Shown here: positions 25,314-34,505 of the stretch, piece after piece
Layout: each line of letters starts with the position of its first letter
Numbering within the stretch: position 1 is the first letter of the stretch
DNA from: Actinobacteria bacterium IMCC26207
Lineage (GTDB): Bacteria; Actinomycetota; Acidimicrobiia; Acidimicrobiales; Microtrichaceae
Assembly: GCA_001025035.1 (NCBI GenBank)
Contig: LCZK01000003.1
Span: 1 to 64,000 of the forward strand
DNA length: 64,000 bases
Direction of reading: 5' to 3'
Program-made: the position numbers and the translations under genes
Notes under the pieces: generated by a model
Databases searched by the model: none
What the model saw: the letters and a program-made list of their open reading frames with translations, nothing else
What the model was told of the DNA's origin: nothing

Positions 25314-26362
25314 TCTCTGCTGGTACCTCCGAGGAGGTAACCATTGCCGTCTTAGTCCCCTGTTTTAACGAAGCTGCCACCATTGCGGGGGTAGTTGCAG
25401 ACTTTTCACGGGTGCTACCCGCAGCAACGGTCTATGTATTCGACAACATGTCCACCGATGACACCGCAGAGGTTGCCCGATCTGCCGGTGCCGTCGTGGT
25501 GCGAGCCATGAGGCGCGGCAAGGGCAGCGTGGTGCGAAAGATGTTCAGTGAAGTTGAGGCTGATATCTATTTGATGGTTGATGGCGACGGCACCTATGAA
25601 GCAGAGGTTGCTGCAGCGATGGTGGACCGCCTCAGAAGTGATGTGCTCGATATGGTCGTTGGCGCACGAGTGCCTTCTGATCGCGACGGTCGCGAGTATC
25701 CGTCGGGTCACGCAATGGGCAACAAGTTTTTTTCTCAGCTCTATTCAGCCATGTTCGACTCAGCAATTGGGGATGCATTCTCTGGCTACCGGGCGATGTC
25801 TCGAAGGTTTGTGAAATCATTTCCCGCCACAACATCGGGTTTCGATATTGAGACAGAACTCCTTGCGCATGCATCGGAACTGAAGCTCGAGTTTTGTGAG
25901 ATTCCCGCCCGCTACTACTCACGACCTGACGGATCAGAAAGCAAGCTCGGAACATATACCGATGGAATAAAGATTCTTTGGAGTGCGCTTCGCCTCTTCA
26001 GAGATGTACACCCCAAGCGTTTTTTTGGTTTCGGGGCAGTTCTGCTGACCCTGGCCGCTTTGATACTCGGAGTTCCTGTGATCGAAGAGTTCATAGAAAC
26101 AGGTTTGGTTCTGCGCCTTCCGACAGCGCTTCTAGCAGTTGCCCTGCAGCTCATAGCGTTCTTGTTGCTGACCTGCGGATTTATCATTTCTTCCGTGAGG
26201 CAAGTAAGTCGAGAGCAGCGTCGCCTTGCCTACTTAGCTGTGTCGATGCTGCGCCCGATCTCCTCAAGCGAGGTTCGCCAGGGTTCAAACCCTGACCAAC
26301 TAGTGAGCGGAGTAGGACATGAGGGCCTTGCCGCTCCGGACGCACTCGGCGAGTCGAGGTGA
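25310..26362 (+). CDS. membrane-anchored GT2, polyprenyl-phosphate sugar transferase type
   Basis: Overlaps the flavoprotein stop by ATGA. The GT2 domain (about 10-235) shows VLVPCFNEAATI, FDNMSTDDT and MVDGDGTYE, then the GNKFFSQLY and FSGYRAMSRRF block typical of dolichol/undecaprenyl-phosphate glycosyltransferases. Two transmembrane helices follow at about 245-265 and 270-295. The product would be a lipid-phosphate-linked sugar that a GT-C enzyme uses outside; the next gene encodes just such a GT-C protein. Confidence 0.88.
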   Translation: MISAGTSEEVTIAVLVPCFNEAATIAGVVADFSRVLPAATVYVFDNMSTDDTAEVARSAGAVVVRAMRRGKGSVVRKMFSEVEADIYLMVDGDGTYEAEVAAAMVDRLRSDVLDMVVGARVPSDRDGREYPSGHAMGNKFFSQLYSAMFDSAIGDAFSGYRAMSRRFVKSFPATTSGFDIETELLAHASELKLEFCEIPARYYSRPDGSESKLGTYTDGIKILWSALRLFRDVHPKRFFGFGAVLLTLAALILGVPVIEEFIETGLVLRLPTALLAVALQLIAFLLLTCGFIISSVRQVSREQRRLAYLAVSMLRPISSSEVRQGSNPDQLVSGVGHEGLAAPDALGESR

Positions 26363-27954
26363 GCAAACGTGATCCCCGCGCATGGTTGCTCAGGCGGGTC
26401 TCTGATCCGACAACGGTTGCCGTTGCAGTCGTTGTTGCAGTTGCCATCGCAGTAGGAGTCGCACTGCGCTACCGCTACTACACCGGAATCGAGCCAGGTC
26501 CGGACTCGGACGAGGCTGAGTTCGCCCTTCTGGCTCAGCAACTATTGCGAGGAGAGTGGCCGCTGCTTATGCGTGGGCAGCCATACGGGGGAACGCCGTG
26601 GCTTTTTGGCATTGCGGCATCGATTCGTGTGTTCGGAATGAACGCACTCGGCCTTCGCCTGCCTACAGTATTTCTTGGTCTCGTGAACGCCGGGCTGAGT
26701 TATGGGATCGGCATTCAACTGAGCTGGTCGCGCCGGCGGGCGGCACTCGCAGCGGCAGCCGTGTGGTGTTTTCCGATGTCTGCGGTGTTTTTCGCTAGCC
26801 GTGAAACCATGTACTTCGTACCCTCGGTCACAGCTGGCCTAGCCACAATCTTCATCATTGCAAGGATGGAGCATCGTCGTACCCCGACAGAAATTTTGGG
26901 CTCAGGATCTCTCTCCCGCCGAAGTCTCTTTGTGGCCGGGATTGCTGCCGGAGTCGGGCTTTGGATCAACCCGGGTTCGCTCTATCTGACTGCCCCGGTG
27001 TTGATCTGGATTGGCTGGCGGGCGCTTGCTGAGGCTCGATCGATCTCTGGGAGCGTCAGCACCCGGGTGCGAGCCGTGGTGCTTCCAGCTGTGCAGCTCC
27101 TCGGAGGCCTCGTTCTCGGCGCATTTCCATTTCTGTTTCTCACTTTGGCGGGCACTGATCGCCGCAACAACTACACCGATCGCGTCGGCTACGGCTTTGC
27201 TGAGCGCGTTGAACTGCTTGGCCTGCACCAGCTTCCCGGGTGGTTTGGCTTTCGAGTTCCCATCGGCGGACTTCTGACCGGAGCATGGCTAGGCGGAGTT
27301 GCTTGGAAGGTTGCGTTTGTAGTGTTTCTTGGCCTATTGATCTTTCAGGTAGCGCGGCGTTCCGCCTTCGCCAATGAGTCGCTGCTCAGCGTCCTGGCTG
27401 TCGGAGTTCCGATCGTGTTCTTGGTGATCACGCTTCGCACAGGCCCGATTTATGCCAACCTGCGATACATCTTCTTTGCTTCACCGATTCTGGGTTTATT
27501 GCTGGCAGCGAAGTGGCGCTCTGACTTGCAGGCGGCAGCTGCCATTGCGCTGCTGCCGCTCATCGCGCTGGCAGGACTTCTCAGCGTGGATTTGCCTCGG
27601 CAGCCAACTCCAGCGCGCACAGCTCACTTGCTTGAGGCGAGGGGAGCGAAATGTGCAATCGGTGACTACTGGGCCGGCGGACATCGACTGATGTTTGAAA
27701 CTGAAGGAAAGATTGTTTCAATCTCGACCTACGAGAACCGAAATCCGCTGTACTTGGATCAGGCTGAGGACCTAGGGAACTGCCCGTGGGTGTTCGCTGA
27801 AGGATCTCCTGGGGCAGCGCAGTTTGAGCAATACCTTCAGAGTAAGCAGATTTCTGCAGAGTTGGTGCGCCCCGGCGACGGCTTAGTGGTGTACTTTCCC
27901 GAACGTCGTGTGTGGCTCGAGGAACTCTTCCCAGACTCACTCGCAGGAGGGTGA
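26359..27954 (+). CDS. GT-C membrane glycosyltransferase
   Basis: A 531-residue multi-span protein with about 10-11 hydrophobic helices and the first outside loop rich in acidic residues (GPDSDEAEFALLAQQLL), the usual position of the catalytic Asp/Glu in PMT/ArnT-type GT-C enzymes. It overlaps the preceding GT2 by GTGA (26359). Expected to take a sugar from a polyprenyl-phosphate donor and add it to glycan or protein on the outer face. The C-terminus (about 415-531) is a soluble domain. Substrate unknown. Confidence 0.82.
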   Translation: MSKRDPRAWLLRRVSDPTTVAVAVVVAVAIAVGVALRYRYYTGIEPGPDSDEAEFALLAQQLLRGEWPLLMRGQPYGGTPWLFGIAASIRVFGMNALGLRLPTVFLGLVNAGLSYGIGIQLSWSRRRAALAAAAVWCFPMSAVFFASRETMYFVPSVTAGLATIFIIARMEHRRTPTEILGSGSLSRRSLFVAGIAAGVGLWINPGSLYLTAPVLIWIGWRALAEARSISGSVSTRVRAVVLPAVQLLGGLVLGAFPFLFLTLAGTDRRNNYTDRVGYGFAERVELLGLHQLPGWFGFRVPIGGLLTGAWLGGVAWKVAFVVFLGLLIFQVARRSAFANESLLSVLAVGVPIVFLVITLRTGPIYANLRYIFFASPILGLLLAAKWRSDLQAAAAIALLPLIALAGLLSVDLPRQPTPARTAHLLEARGAKCAIGDYWAGGHRLMFETEGKIVSISTYENRNPLYLDQAEDLGNCPWVFAEGSPGAAQFEQYLQSKQISAELVRPGDGLVVYFPERRVWLEELFPDSLAGG

Positions 27955-27957
27955 CCA

Positions 27958-28512
27958 GTGACATTTTTTGACGATGCCTTGCGCGATCGGCGCATCAGTA
28001 AAGCCTGCGGCCTTGTTCCGCAGGGGTCGCGGGTTTTGGACATCGGCTGCAGAGATGGCCGACTTTTCCGCGAGCTCGGAAGCCGCCTAACCGAGGGGTA
28101 CGGCATCGATCCTGATCTAGAAGGTGTGGTTACCGCTTCTGGTTACAAGCTGGTTCCTGGGTGGTTTCCCGCAGAGATGCCCCAAGACTCCGGCACCTTC
28201 GATGCCATCACGATGCTCGCGTTGTTTGAGCACATCTCACCCGAGGATCAGCCAAAGGTGGTTCAGAAATGTAAGGAATTGCTGAATCCGGGTGGCTTAG
28301 TCATTCTGACGATTCCTTCCAAGCAGGTGGACTCGATCCTTGATGTACTTGAGAAGGTAAAGCTCGTAGTCGATGATTCGATTCACCAGCATTACGGGTT
28401 TGATGCCAAGAGCGATACGGAGCCCGTGTTTCACGCTGGAGGATTCGTCACTGCGCACAAATCCAGCTTTCAACTTGGGTTGAACAACCTGTTTGCCTTT
28501 CGCGTCGCCTAG
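27958..28512 (+). CDS. class I SAM-dependent methyltransferase
   Basis: 184 residues, GTG start 3 bases after the previous stop with AGGAGGGTGACC just upstream, a good ribosome site. The SAM-binding loop is VLDIGCRDGRLF, followed by GIDPD, the FDAITMLALFEHI motif IV region and LNPGGLVILTIPS. No extra domain. Likely methylates a sugar or lipid in this pathway; target unknown. Confidence 0.85.
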   Translation: MTFFDDALRDRRISKACGLVPQGSRVLDIGCRDGRLFRELGSRLTEGYGIDPDLEGVVTASGYKLVPGWFPAEMPQDSGTFDAITMLALFEHISPEDQPKVVQKCKELLNPGGLVILTIPSKQVDSILDVLEKVKLVVDDSIHQHYGFDAKSDTEPVFHAGGFVTAHKSSFQLGLNNLFAFRVA

Positions 28513-28586
28513 CAGCTGAGTCAACAAGCATCAGAGCTAGACCTGCTAGATTTGCCCTCTCCTGAGTTCGAAGAAAAGGCTGTCGT

Positions 28587-29381
28587 TTGTCCACCCCCGC
28601 ACAGGTCTGGTCCTACCGGACACTGATCGTCAACCTCGCACAGCGCGAACTCAAGTCTCGTTATAAACGCAGCTTGTTGGGGTGGATGTGGTCTTTGATC
28701 AACCCCGCAGTCACCCTCGGTGTCTACACCGTTGTGTTCGGTGTTTTCTTCGGGGCTCAGGCTCCCGTTGCGGGCAATGGGGAGTCAACAGTTTTTGCCT
28801 TGTGGCTCTTCTGTGGGCTCGTCATGTGGAATCTGTTTTCGGGTGTCATTAACACGGCGATATCTTCGTTCTCCGGTGCCGGGGGGCTACTGACTCGAAC
28901 CTATTTCCCGCCAGAGTGCCCCATGATCGCTGGTCTGATCACCGTGATCATCCAAGCGCTACTCGAGGGCGGCATCCTGATCTTCTTCATGGCTGTTATC
29001 GGAAATCTGTCATTCACCATGTTGATCATCCTGCCGTTATTCGTACTCATGTCATGTTTCGCATTTGGCATCGGGCTGGTCCTTGGCCTGCTAAATATTC
29101 GCTACAGAGACGTTTTCTATCTGACTGGTATCGCTATGCAGGTACTTTTCTATGCCACCCCGATCGTGTACCAGCTGAGCATCCTCTCCCCGACAGCGCA
29201 GGCTATTCTGCGCTTCAATCCGCTCACCTCGTATGTAGGGGCGATTCGCCAAGTTGCATATTTCCTAGACTTCCCGACTCCAGGTAGCTGGATGGTCATG
29301 ATCTCCTCGGCCGCTGTCAGCCTTGTGGGTGGTTGGATCATCTTTAGTCGCTGGGCACCGACTGTGATCGAGGAGTTGTGA
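28587..29381 (+). CDS. wzm: polysaccharide ABC exporter, membrane subunit
   Basis: 264 residues with six predicted membrane helices and the ABC-2 polysaccharide exporter pattern: RELKSRYKRSLLGWMWSLINP near residue 20-40, FSGAGGLLTRTYFPPECP in the middle and a NPLTSYVGAIRQ loop before the last helices. It forms the channel that moves lipid-linked glycan across the membrane with Wzt. The start is TTG at 28587, with AAAAGG about 8 bases upstream; TAGATT (28547-28552) may be its -10 box. The wzt gene starts 1 base after the stop. Confidence 0.92.
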   Translation: MSTPAQVWSYRTLIVNLAQRELKSRYKRSLLGWMWSLINPAVTLGVYTVVFGVFFGAQAPVAGNGESTVFALWLFCGLVMWNLFSGVINTAISSFSGAGGLLTRTYFPPECPMIAGLITVIIQALLEGGILIFFMAVIGNLSFTMLIILPLFVLMSCFAFGIGLVLGLLNIRYRDVFYLTGIAMQVLFYATPIVYQLSILSPTAQAILRFNPLTSYVGAIRQVAYFLDFPTPGSWMVMISSAAVSLVGGWIIFSRWAPTVIEEL

Positions 29382-29382
29382 G

Positions 29383-30669
29383 ATGAGCGCCATCGTTGTT
29401 GAAGGTGTATCGAAGAAGTTTCGTTTGCATACGGATCGCGCACATTCGCTCAAGGAACTCATCACCCGTCGCGATCGCAACGCAGGGATCGATCAGTTCT
29501 ATGCCCTTGACGATGTCTCACTCGAGATTCCCGAAGGCTCGATGTATGCACTCGTTGGTCACAATGGCTCCGGAAAGTCGACACTGCTTCGTTGCATCGC
29601 TGGTATCTACCGACCCACCACAGGGTCGGTCAAGGTTCAGGGTCGCATCTCGACGCTCTTAGAGCTCGGAGCCGGATTTCATCCAGACCTGACTGGCCGA
29701 GAGAACGTCTATATGAACGCCACAATTCTCGGGATGTCCAAGAAACAGATCGATGGGGTCTTTGACGACATTGTTGAGTTTGCTGGCATTGGCGACTTCA
29801 TTGATTCCCCAGTCAAGATCTACTCAAGTGGGATGTATGTCCGGCTTGGTTTCTCCGTAGCTATCCACGTTGACCCAGAGATTTTGATCATCGACGAGGT
29901 CATCGCAGTTGGTGACGAGGAGTTTCAGCGAAAATGCTTTGATCACCTCGCCGACCTGCGTAGGCGTGGTGTGACCATCGTTGTGGTGACCCACGGCATG
30001 GCAACAGTTGAAACCATGTGTGACGGCGCGGCATGGCTCGACCACGGTGTCCTTCAGCAGGAAGGGCCTGCTGCTGATATTGCTAGCGCCTATCTGCGGC
30101 GCGTGAATGAACACGAACGTGCTGAGCGACATGCCGAGGCAGTTGCTGCGGCCGAGGCCGCAACAGAGTCAGGAACTGTGCTCGAGGTCGCCCCAGAAGC
30201 TGTGGGTGAAGAGTGGTTTGGCGAAGACCTCGAGATTCTTGATGTCTGGTTTGCCGATGGCGCAGGCGAGGCCGTCTCGACCGGAACCACAGGTGAGCCG
30301 CTCACAGTAAACATCTCGTATCGGGCTCATCGCTCAGTCGAGGATCCGGTGTTTGGGTACATGATCCATACAGAGAACGACACTCCGGTCGCAGGGAGTA
30401 ACACCCGGCTGTCGGGTATCGAGACGGGCAAGATCGAGGGGGACGGAGTAGTAGCGATCAAGATGGACCAACTTCAACTTCTTCCCGGGAACTACGAGTT
30501 CACGATTGGAATCAACGACAAGTTCGTGCAGCACACCTACGACCGCCACTACCGCTCTCACCCGCTCGCTGTCCGTCGCGGAAACCTCCCGATTGGAGTC
30601 GGGTTTGTTGAGTTAGATGCCACCTGGGACACAGCGAGCAGGAGCGGCCAAACACAGGTTGAGCCATGA
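29383..30669 (+). CDS. wzt: polysaccharide ABC exporter, ATPase with C-terminal glycan-binding domain
   Basis: 428 residues. The ATPase domain (1-245) has Walker A GHNGSGKSTLLR, signature YSSGMYVRLGFSVA, Walker B ILIIDEVIAVGDE and an H-loop THG. A linker rich in Ala/Glu leads to a beta-rich C-terminal domain (about 275-415), which in Wzt proteins of the WbdD-terminated O-antigens recognises the capped end of the chain. That domain implies that this exporter may also wait for a chain-end modification, and methyltransferases lie directly downstream. Overlaps the next gene by ATGA. Confidence 0.93.
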   Translation: MSAIVVEGVSKKFRLHTDRAHSLKELITRRDRNAGIDQFYALDDVSLEIPEGSMYALVGHNGSGKSTLLRCIAGIYRPTTGSVKVQGRISTLLELGAGFHPDLTGRENVYMNATILGMSKKQIDGVFDDIVEFAGIGDFIDSPVKIYSSGMYVRLGFSVAIHVDPEILIIDEVIAVGDEEFQRKCFDHLADLRRRGVTIVVVTHGMATVETMCDGAAWLDHGVLQQEGPAADIASAYLRRVNEHERAERHAEAVAAAEAATESGTVLEVAPEAVGEEWFGEDLEILDVWFADGAGEAVSTGTTGEPLTVNISYRAHRSVEDPVFGYMIHTENDTPVAGSNTRLSGIETGKIEGDGVVAIKMDQLQLLPGNYEFTIGINDKFVQHTYDRHYRSHPLAVRRGNLPIGVGFVELDATWDTASRSGQTQVEP

Positions 30670-33600
30670 CCTCATTCCCCTTCAGCGTTGTCATCAACAC
30701 CTATAACCGGGCGTTGAGTCTGCCCGCCACCCTCGATGGGCTGACACGGCAGATTGACAAAAACTTCGAGGTAGTCGTTGTGAACGGTCCCTCGACCGAT
30801 GGCAGCAGCGAGTTGCTTGAAGGCTGGTCTGATCGGGTCAGGGTGATCAACTTCGACGAAGTGCACCTTGGCAAGTCTCGCAACCTCGGTATTCGCGCGG
30901 CGGCCGGAGAGGTAGTGGCCTTCATCGACGATGATGCAGTGCCAGAGCCCGACTGGGTGAGTGGGCTGCGAGCGGGCTTCGAAGACAAGCGTGTTGCTGG
31001 TGCAGGGGGCTTGGTCTGGGACCATACGGGTGTCGAACTGCAGTACCGCTACTCGGCGTGTTCCCGAATTGGTGATCCGCGCTTTGATTTAGTCGGCCCC
31101 TTTGACGAGTACATGTACCCGGGCGCTGATCCGTTTATGTACCTGCAGGGCACGAACTGCAGCTTTCGCCGCGATGCTCTCGTCGAGATCGGTGGCTTCG
31201 ATGAGACCATCGAGTATTACCTCGATGAGGTCGAGGTATGCATGCAGTTGATCGATCGGGGGCATCGCCTAGCGGTCATTGACGGAGCAGCAGTTCATCA
31301 CCATTACTTGCCGAGCCACCTTCGGGCAGACCGCACGACGTGGACGCACCCATTCCCAATCGTCAAGAACCGCTACTACTTCGCACTTTCGCATGGTTGT
31401 GCTGAACGCTCGCAGGGAGAAGTCCTGCTTGAGCTCGACACTTGGGCGAAGGGTGTCATTGCAGGCGGCCGGCGTGAACTGACGCGGATCGGGCAGCCCG
31501 AACGGATCGACTCCTACATTGAGCAGGTTCATCGCGGCATTTCTGAGGGCGTGACCTTGGGCCTTGCTGCTAGTCGCAAGTCAGTTGACATCGGCGACCC
31601 AGAAGGCGAGTTTCAGCCATTTCCGACAGTCGCGGGCGAGCACAGCAGGCGATACTGCTTCGTATCGGGAGAGTATCCGCCAGATGTTGGAGGAGTGGGA
31701 AGGTTCACCTCTGACACGGCACGCGGTCTGGCTGCCGAAGGCCACGAAGTGCATGTGGTTACTCGCACTGACATGGCGCACCGCATTGACGTAGAACGCG
31801 GCGTGTGGGTGCACAGGGTGCCAATCCAAGATCGCTACATCCCAGAGCTAGAAAACTCTCCGCTGCGGTTCAATCTTGAGCACTGCACTGCGCTCTATCA
31901 CGAGGTCGACCGGCTGCACCGGCGTCGCCCCGTTGATCTGGTGTCGGCACCGATCTGGAACTGCGAGGGTTTACTACCATCGCTCGACCGACGGTTCCCG
32001 ACCGTGACCACGCTGGTAACGACCATCGAAAAGGTACTGGAGATCCTTCCCTCATGGCAGGGAATCGAGCATATTCGAGCGCTGGCCGCTCTTGAGGTCG
32101 AGACGCTGCGGCGGGCACCGTTCGTGCATGCCAACAGCACTGCTACAGAGCGTTCAGCGCTGACGCGAACCGACGGCACAGTTCACCTAGCGCACTTCGG
32201 CCTAGACGATCCGAGCCTTGGCGTTGTAGCGGCTTCACGCGACGAGGAAGGTACCGTTGAGGTTCTTTTTGTAGGGCGACTTGAGCGGCGAAAGGGTATC
32301 GACTTGTTGCTCGAGATCCTGCCTGAGTTGCTCGATCGCTGGCCGGAGTTACGGGTCAGGATCATCGGCCGTGACACTCCGAGCACCGAGATGGACGCAA
32401 CCTACCGAGAGGCATTCCTTCTTCAGCATGCCGATAGCCCGTCGGTGCTGAGTCGCGTTGAGTTCGCTGGCGAGTTAACTGATGATGAGGTTCGGTCAGC
32501 GTACGCAGGTTGCGACATCTTCTGTGCTCCCTCGCGATACGAGTCCTTCGGGTTGGTGCTCCTCGAGGCCATGAGTTTTTCTAAGCCAGTCGTGGCCTGC
32601 GATGAGGGTGGAATGTCCGACCTCGTTGAAGGCAACGGGATTCTGGTACCGATCGATGACCCCGCAGCGTTGTCCGTGGCGTTGTCTGAGTTGATCGGCG
32701 ATGCAGACAAGCGCGAACAGATGGGTCGTCGTGGTCGCGAGTTGTTTGAGCAGACTTGGCAGCTAGATCATGCCGTTGCGCGAACTGACGAACTCTACGG
32801 ACTGCTCGCCGACTCTTGGACTCCTACGGGCTCGGGCATTGTTCCTAACGACCTAGCCGAGGTCCTCATCGCCGCGGGTGCGCTCAACGAGTCGGATGCT
32901 CTCGCCGCAGCGGTCACCCTTCTTGCCCCAGACCGGTCGCCGGCCGACTTGATCGGTGGAGTGGTTCGACTCTTGTTGTGCGGTGACGCTCATTTCATTC
33001 ACCAGGTGTACCTGCTGAGTTACGGCCGTGAGCCATTCGACTGGGAGCTCGAGGTGCAGATGGCACACCTTGGTCGCGGAGGGTCTCCACTGACCATCCT
33101 ACGCGGATTGGGCGAACCGGGAGTCGGCGGCACCTTGATCGGTGCGGGTTGGGAGGCTGAGCTGGTTCCACTTTGGAGCCGGGCAGTGCGCCAGCAGGTG
33201 GTTGGGGCGCTTGCAGCCTCAGAGAACCAAGCTTTCCTTGAGCAATCCTTCCATGCGATCCTTCGCCGAGGAGTCGGCCCCGACCTTGACGACTTGCTCG
33301 CTCAGCTCGCAGAGGGCCGGACCCGTGAGGACCTCCTGCGGCAACTGGCGCTGAGTGATGAAGCTGCTGCCAAGGAGATTCCCATTGACTGGCTCGATGA
33401 GCTAGCACCAACTTCTGCCTCATCGCCCTCTGATCCGCGATCTGATCAAGGCTCGTCACATCCGGCAAGACGCGCTCGACGAGCAGCAGGTTCGCTGCGC
33501 CGGGTGGCTACCGAAGTATCAAGTCAAGCCTCGCGCGAGCACGAACTCGCTCAACGGCTGGATCGGATAGAGGCGCAACTGCTGTTGATTGCGCAGTCCG

Positions 33601-34505
33601 AATCAGAACGAGTCGAGGCAGAACCAGCGCGGACTGACGCAGCTCTGCCAGACAAACAGGCTCAGTTCGTTGACACCCTGGCTGTTCAACGACTCGTAGC
33701 TGCTCGTATCGATGAGTTAGTGCAACAACAGCACTCCGGGTTTGAAATGGTGAGCTCACGCGTCGATGAGTTGACGAAACAGCAGCATTCCGGCTTTGAC
33801 AATCTGACGAACTGGCTCGACGTGCTTTCTCGCAAACAAGAGGCCATGGCGATGGACCTCCGTGAGCGACTTCCGGCAGGCCCGCCCTTAGAAAGCCTTC
33901 CCGAACCAAAGATCCTGACGGAGGGCGGCCTAGAAGCGCTCCGAGAGCGAGACGGTGGAGTGCTCCGAGTCAATCTTGGTGCAGGTGAGAAGCCATTGAA
34001 GGGCTATGTCAACACTGATGCCAGGGCTCTGCCCGAGATCGACGTGGTAGCTGACGTTCGAAAGCTTCCGTTTGAAGATGGCTCTCTTGAGGAACTCTGC
34101 TCCCAGCACCTTGTCGAACACTTCCGCTTCCATGAATTACGCACAGTCATCCTGCCTTATTGGAAGAAACTCCTTGCTTCCTCGGGCCGGCTCCGGGTGG
34201 TCTGCCCCGACCTTTCGGCCTTGGTGAATTCGGCTGCGACTGAGAACCTGAGCATGGATCAACTTGCAGTGGCAATCTTTGGCCTGCAGGACTATTCCGG
34301 TGATGATCACCTTGCCATGTACACCCCTGAGTCCCTCACCGAGATGCTTGTAGAGGCAGGGTTTGCAGAGGTCGAAGTCGTAGCAGCGGGTCGCCGTAAC
34401 GGTGGCACGTACGAGATGGAACTCTTGGCTTGGCCCGCTACCCGGGCAGAAAAATCCAAGAGAACTCAAACAGCAAAAACTAAAATCTCTGGAGAGAAAA
34501 AATGA
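30666..34505 (+). CDS. GT2-GT4-(DUF4214-like)-coiled coil-methyltransferase fusion
   Basis: 1279 residues with at least four modules. A GT2 domain (about 5-290) opens with VVINTYNRALSLPATLDGL and has IDDDAVPEPDW and YLDEVEVCMQLIDRG. A GT4 domain (about 325-715) begins with YCFVSGEYPPDVGGVGRF and carries VGRLERRKGIDLL and APSRYESFGLVLLEAM. Two helical repeats (about 760-925, with YLLSYGREP and FHAILRRGV) resemble DUF4214. A basic then heptad region (about 935-1070) includes two 18-residue repeats with DELxxQQHSGF. The C-terminal domain (1095-1265) is a SAM methyltransferase (VNLGAGEKPLKGYVNTDA, SQHLVEHF). Starts at ATG within the wzt stop and overlaps the next gene by ATGA. The order suggests polymerase, spacer and chain terminator in one polypeptide. 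Confidence 0.87.
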   Translation: MTSFPFSVVINTYNRALSLPATLDGLTRQIDKNFEVVVVNGPSTDGSSELLEGWSDRVRVINFDEVHLGKSRNLGIRAAAGEVVAFIDDDAVPEPDWVSGLRAGFEDKRVAGAGGLVWDHTGVELQYRYSACSRIGDPRFDLVGPFDEYMYPGADPFMYLQGTNCSFRRDALVEIGGFDETIEYYLDEVEVCMQLIDRGHRLAVIDGAAVHHHYLPSHLRADRTTWTHPFPIVKNRYYFALSHGCAERSQGEVLLELDTWAKGVIAGGRRELTRIGQPERIDSYIEQVHRGISEGVTLGLAASRKSVDIGDPEGEFQPFPTVAGEHSRRYCFVSGEYPPDVGGVGRFTSDTARGLAAEGHEVHVVTRTDMAHRIDVERGVWVHRVPIQDRYIPELENSPLRFNLEHCTALYHEVDRLHRRRPVDLVSAPIWNCEGLLPSLDRRFPTVTTLVTTIEKVLEILPSWQGIEHIRALAALEVETLRRAPFVHANSTATERSALTRTDGTVHLAHFGLDDPSLGVVAASRDEEGTVEVLFVGRLERRKGIDLLLEILPELLDRWPELRVRIIGRDTPSTEMDATYREAFLLQHADSPSVLSRVEFAGELTDDEVRSAYAGCDIFCAPSRYESFGLVLLEAMSFSKPVVACDEGGMSDLVEGNGILVPIDDPAALSVALSELIGDADKREQMGRRGRELFEQTWQLDHAVARTDELYGLLADSWTPTGSGIVPNDLAEVLIAAGALNESDALAAAVTLLAPDRSPADLIGGVVRLLLCGDAHFIHQVYLLSYGREPFDWELEVQMAHLGRGGSPLTILRGLGEPGVGGTLIGAGWEAELVPLWSRAVRQQVVGALAASENQAFLEQSFHAILRRGVGPDLDDLLAQLAEGRTREDLLRQLALSDEAAAKEIPIDWLDELAPTSASSPSDPRSDQGSSHPARRARRAAGSLRRVATEVSSQASREHELAQRLDRIEAQLLLIAQSESERVEAEPARTDAALPDKQAQFVDTLAVQRLVAARIDELVQQQHSGFEMVSSRVDELTKQQHSGFDNLTNWLDVLSRKQEAMAMDLRERLPAGPPLESLPEPKILTEGGLEALRERDGGVLRVNLGAGEKPLKGYVNTDARALPEIDVVADVRKLPFEDGSLEELCSQHLVEHFRFHELRTVILPYWKKLLASSGRLRVVCPDLSALVNSAATENLSMDQLAVAIFGLQDYSGDDHLAMYTPESLTEMLVEAGFAEVEVVAAGRRNGGTYEMELLAWPATRAEKSKRTQTAKTKISGEKK

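Noticed and set aside
26270-26300. tRNA-like GGGTTCAAACCC loop
   Set aside because: It is inside the GT2 coding region and no cloverleaf can be drawn around it.
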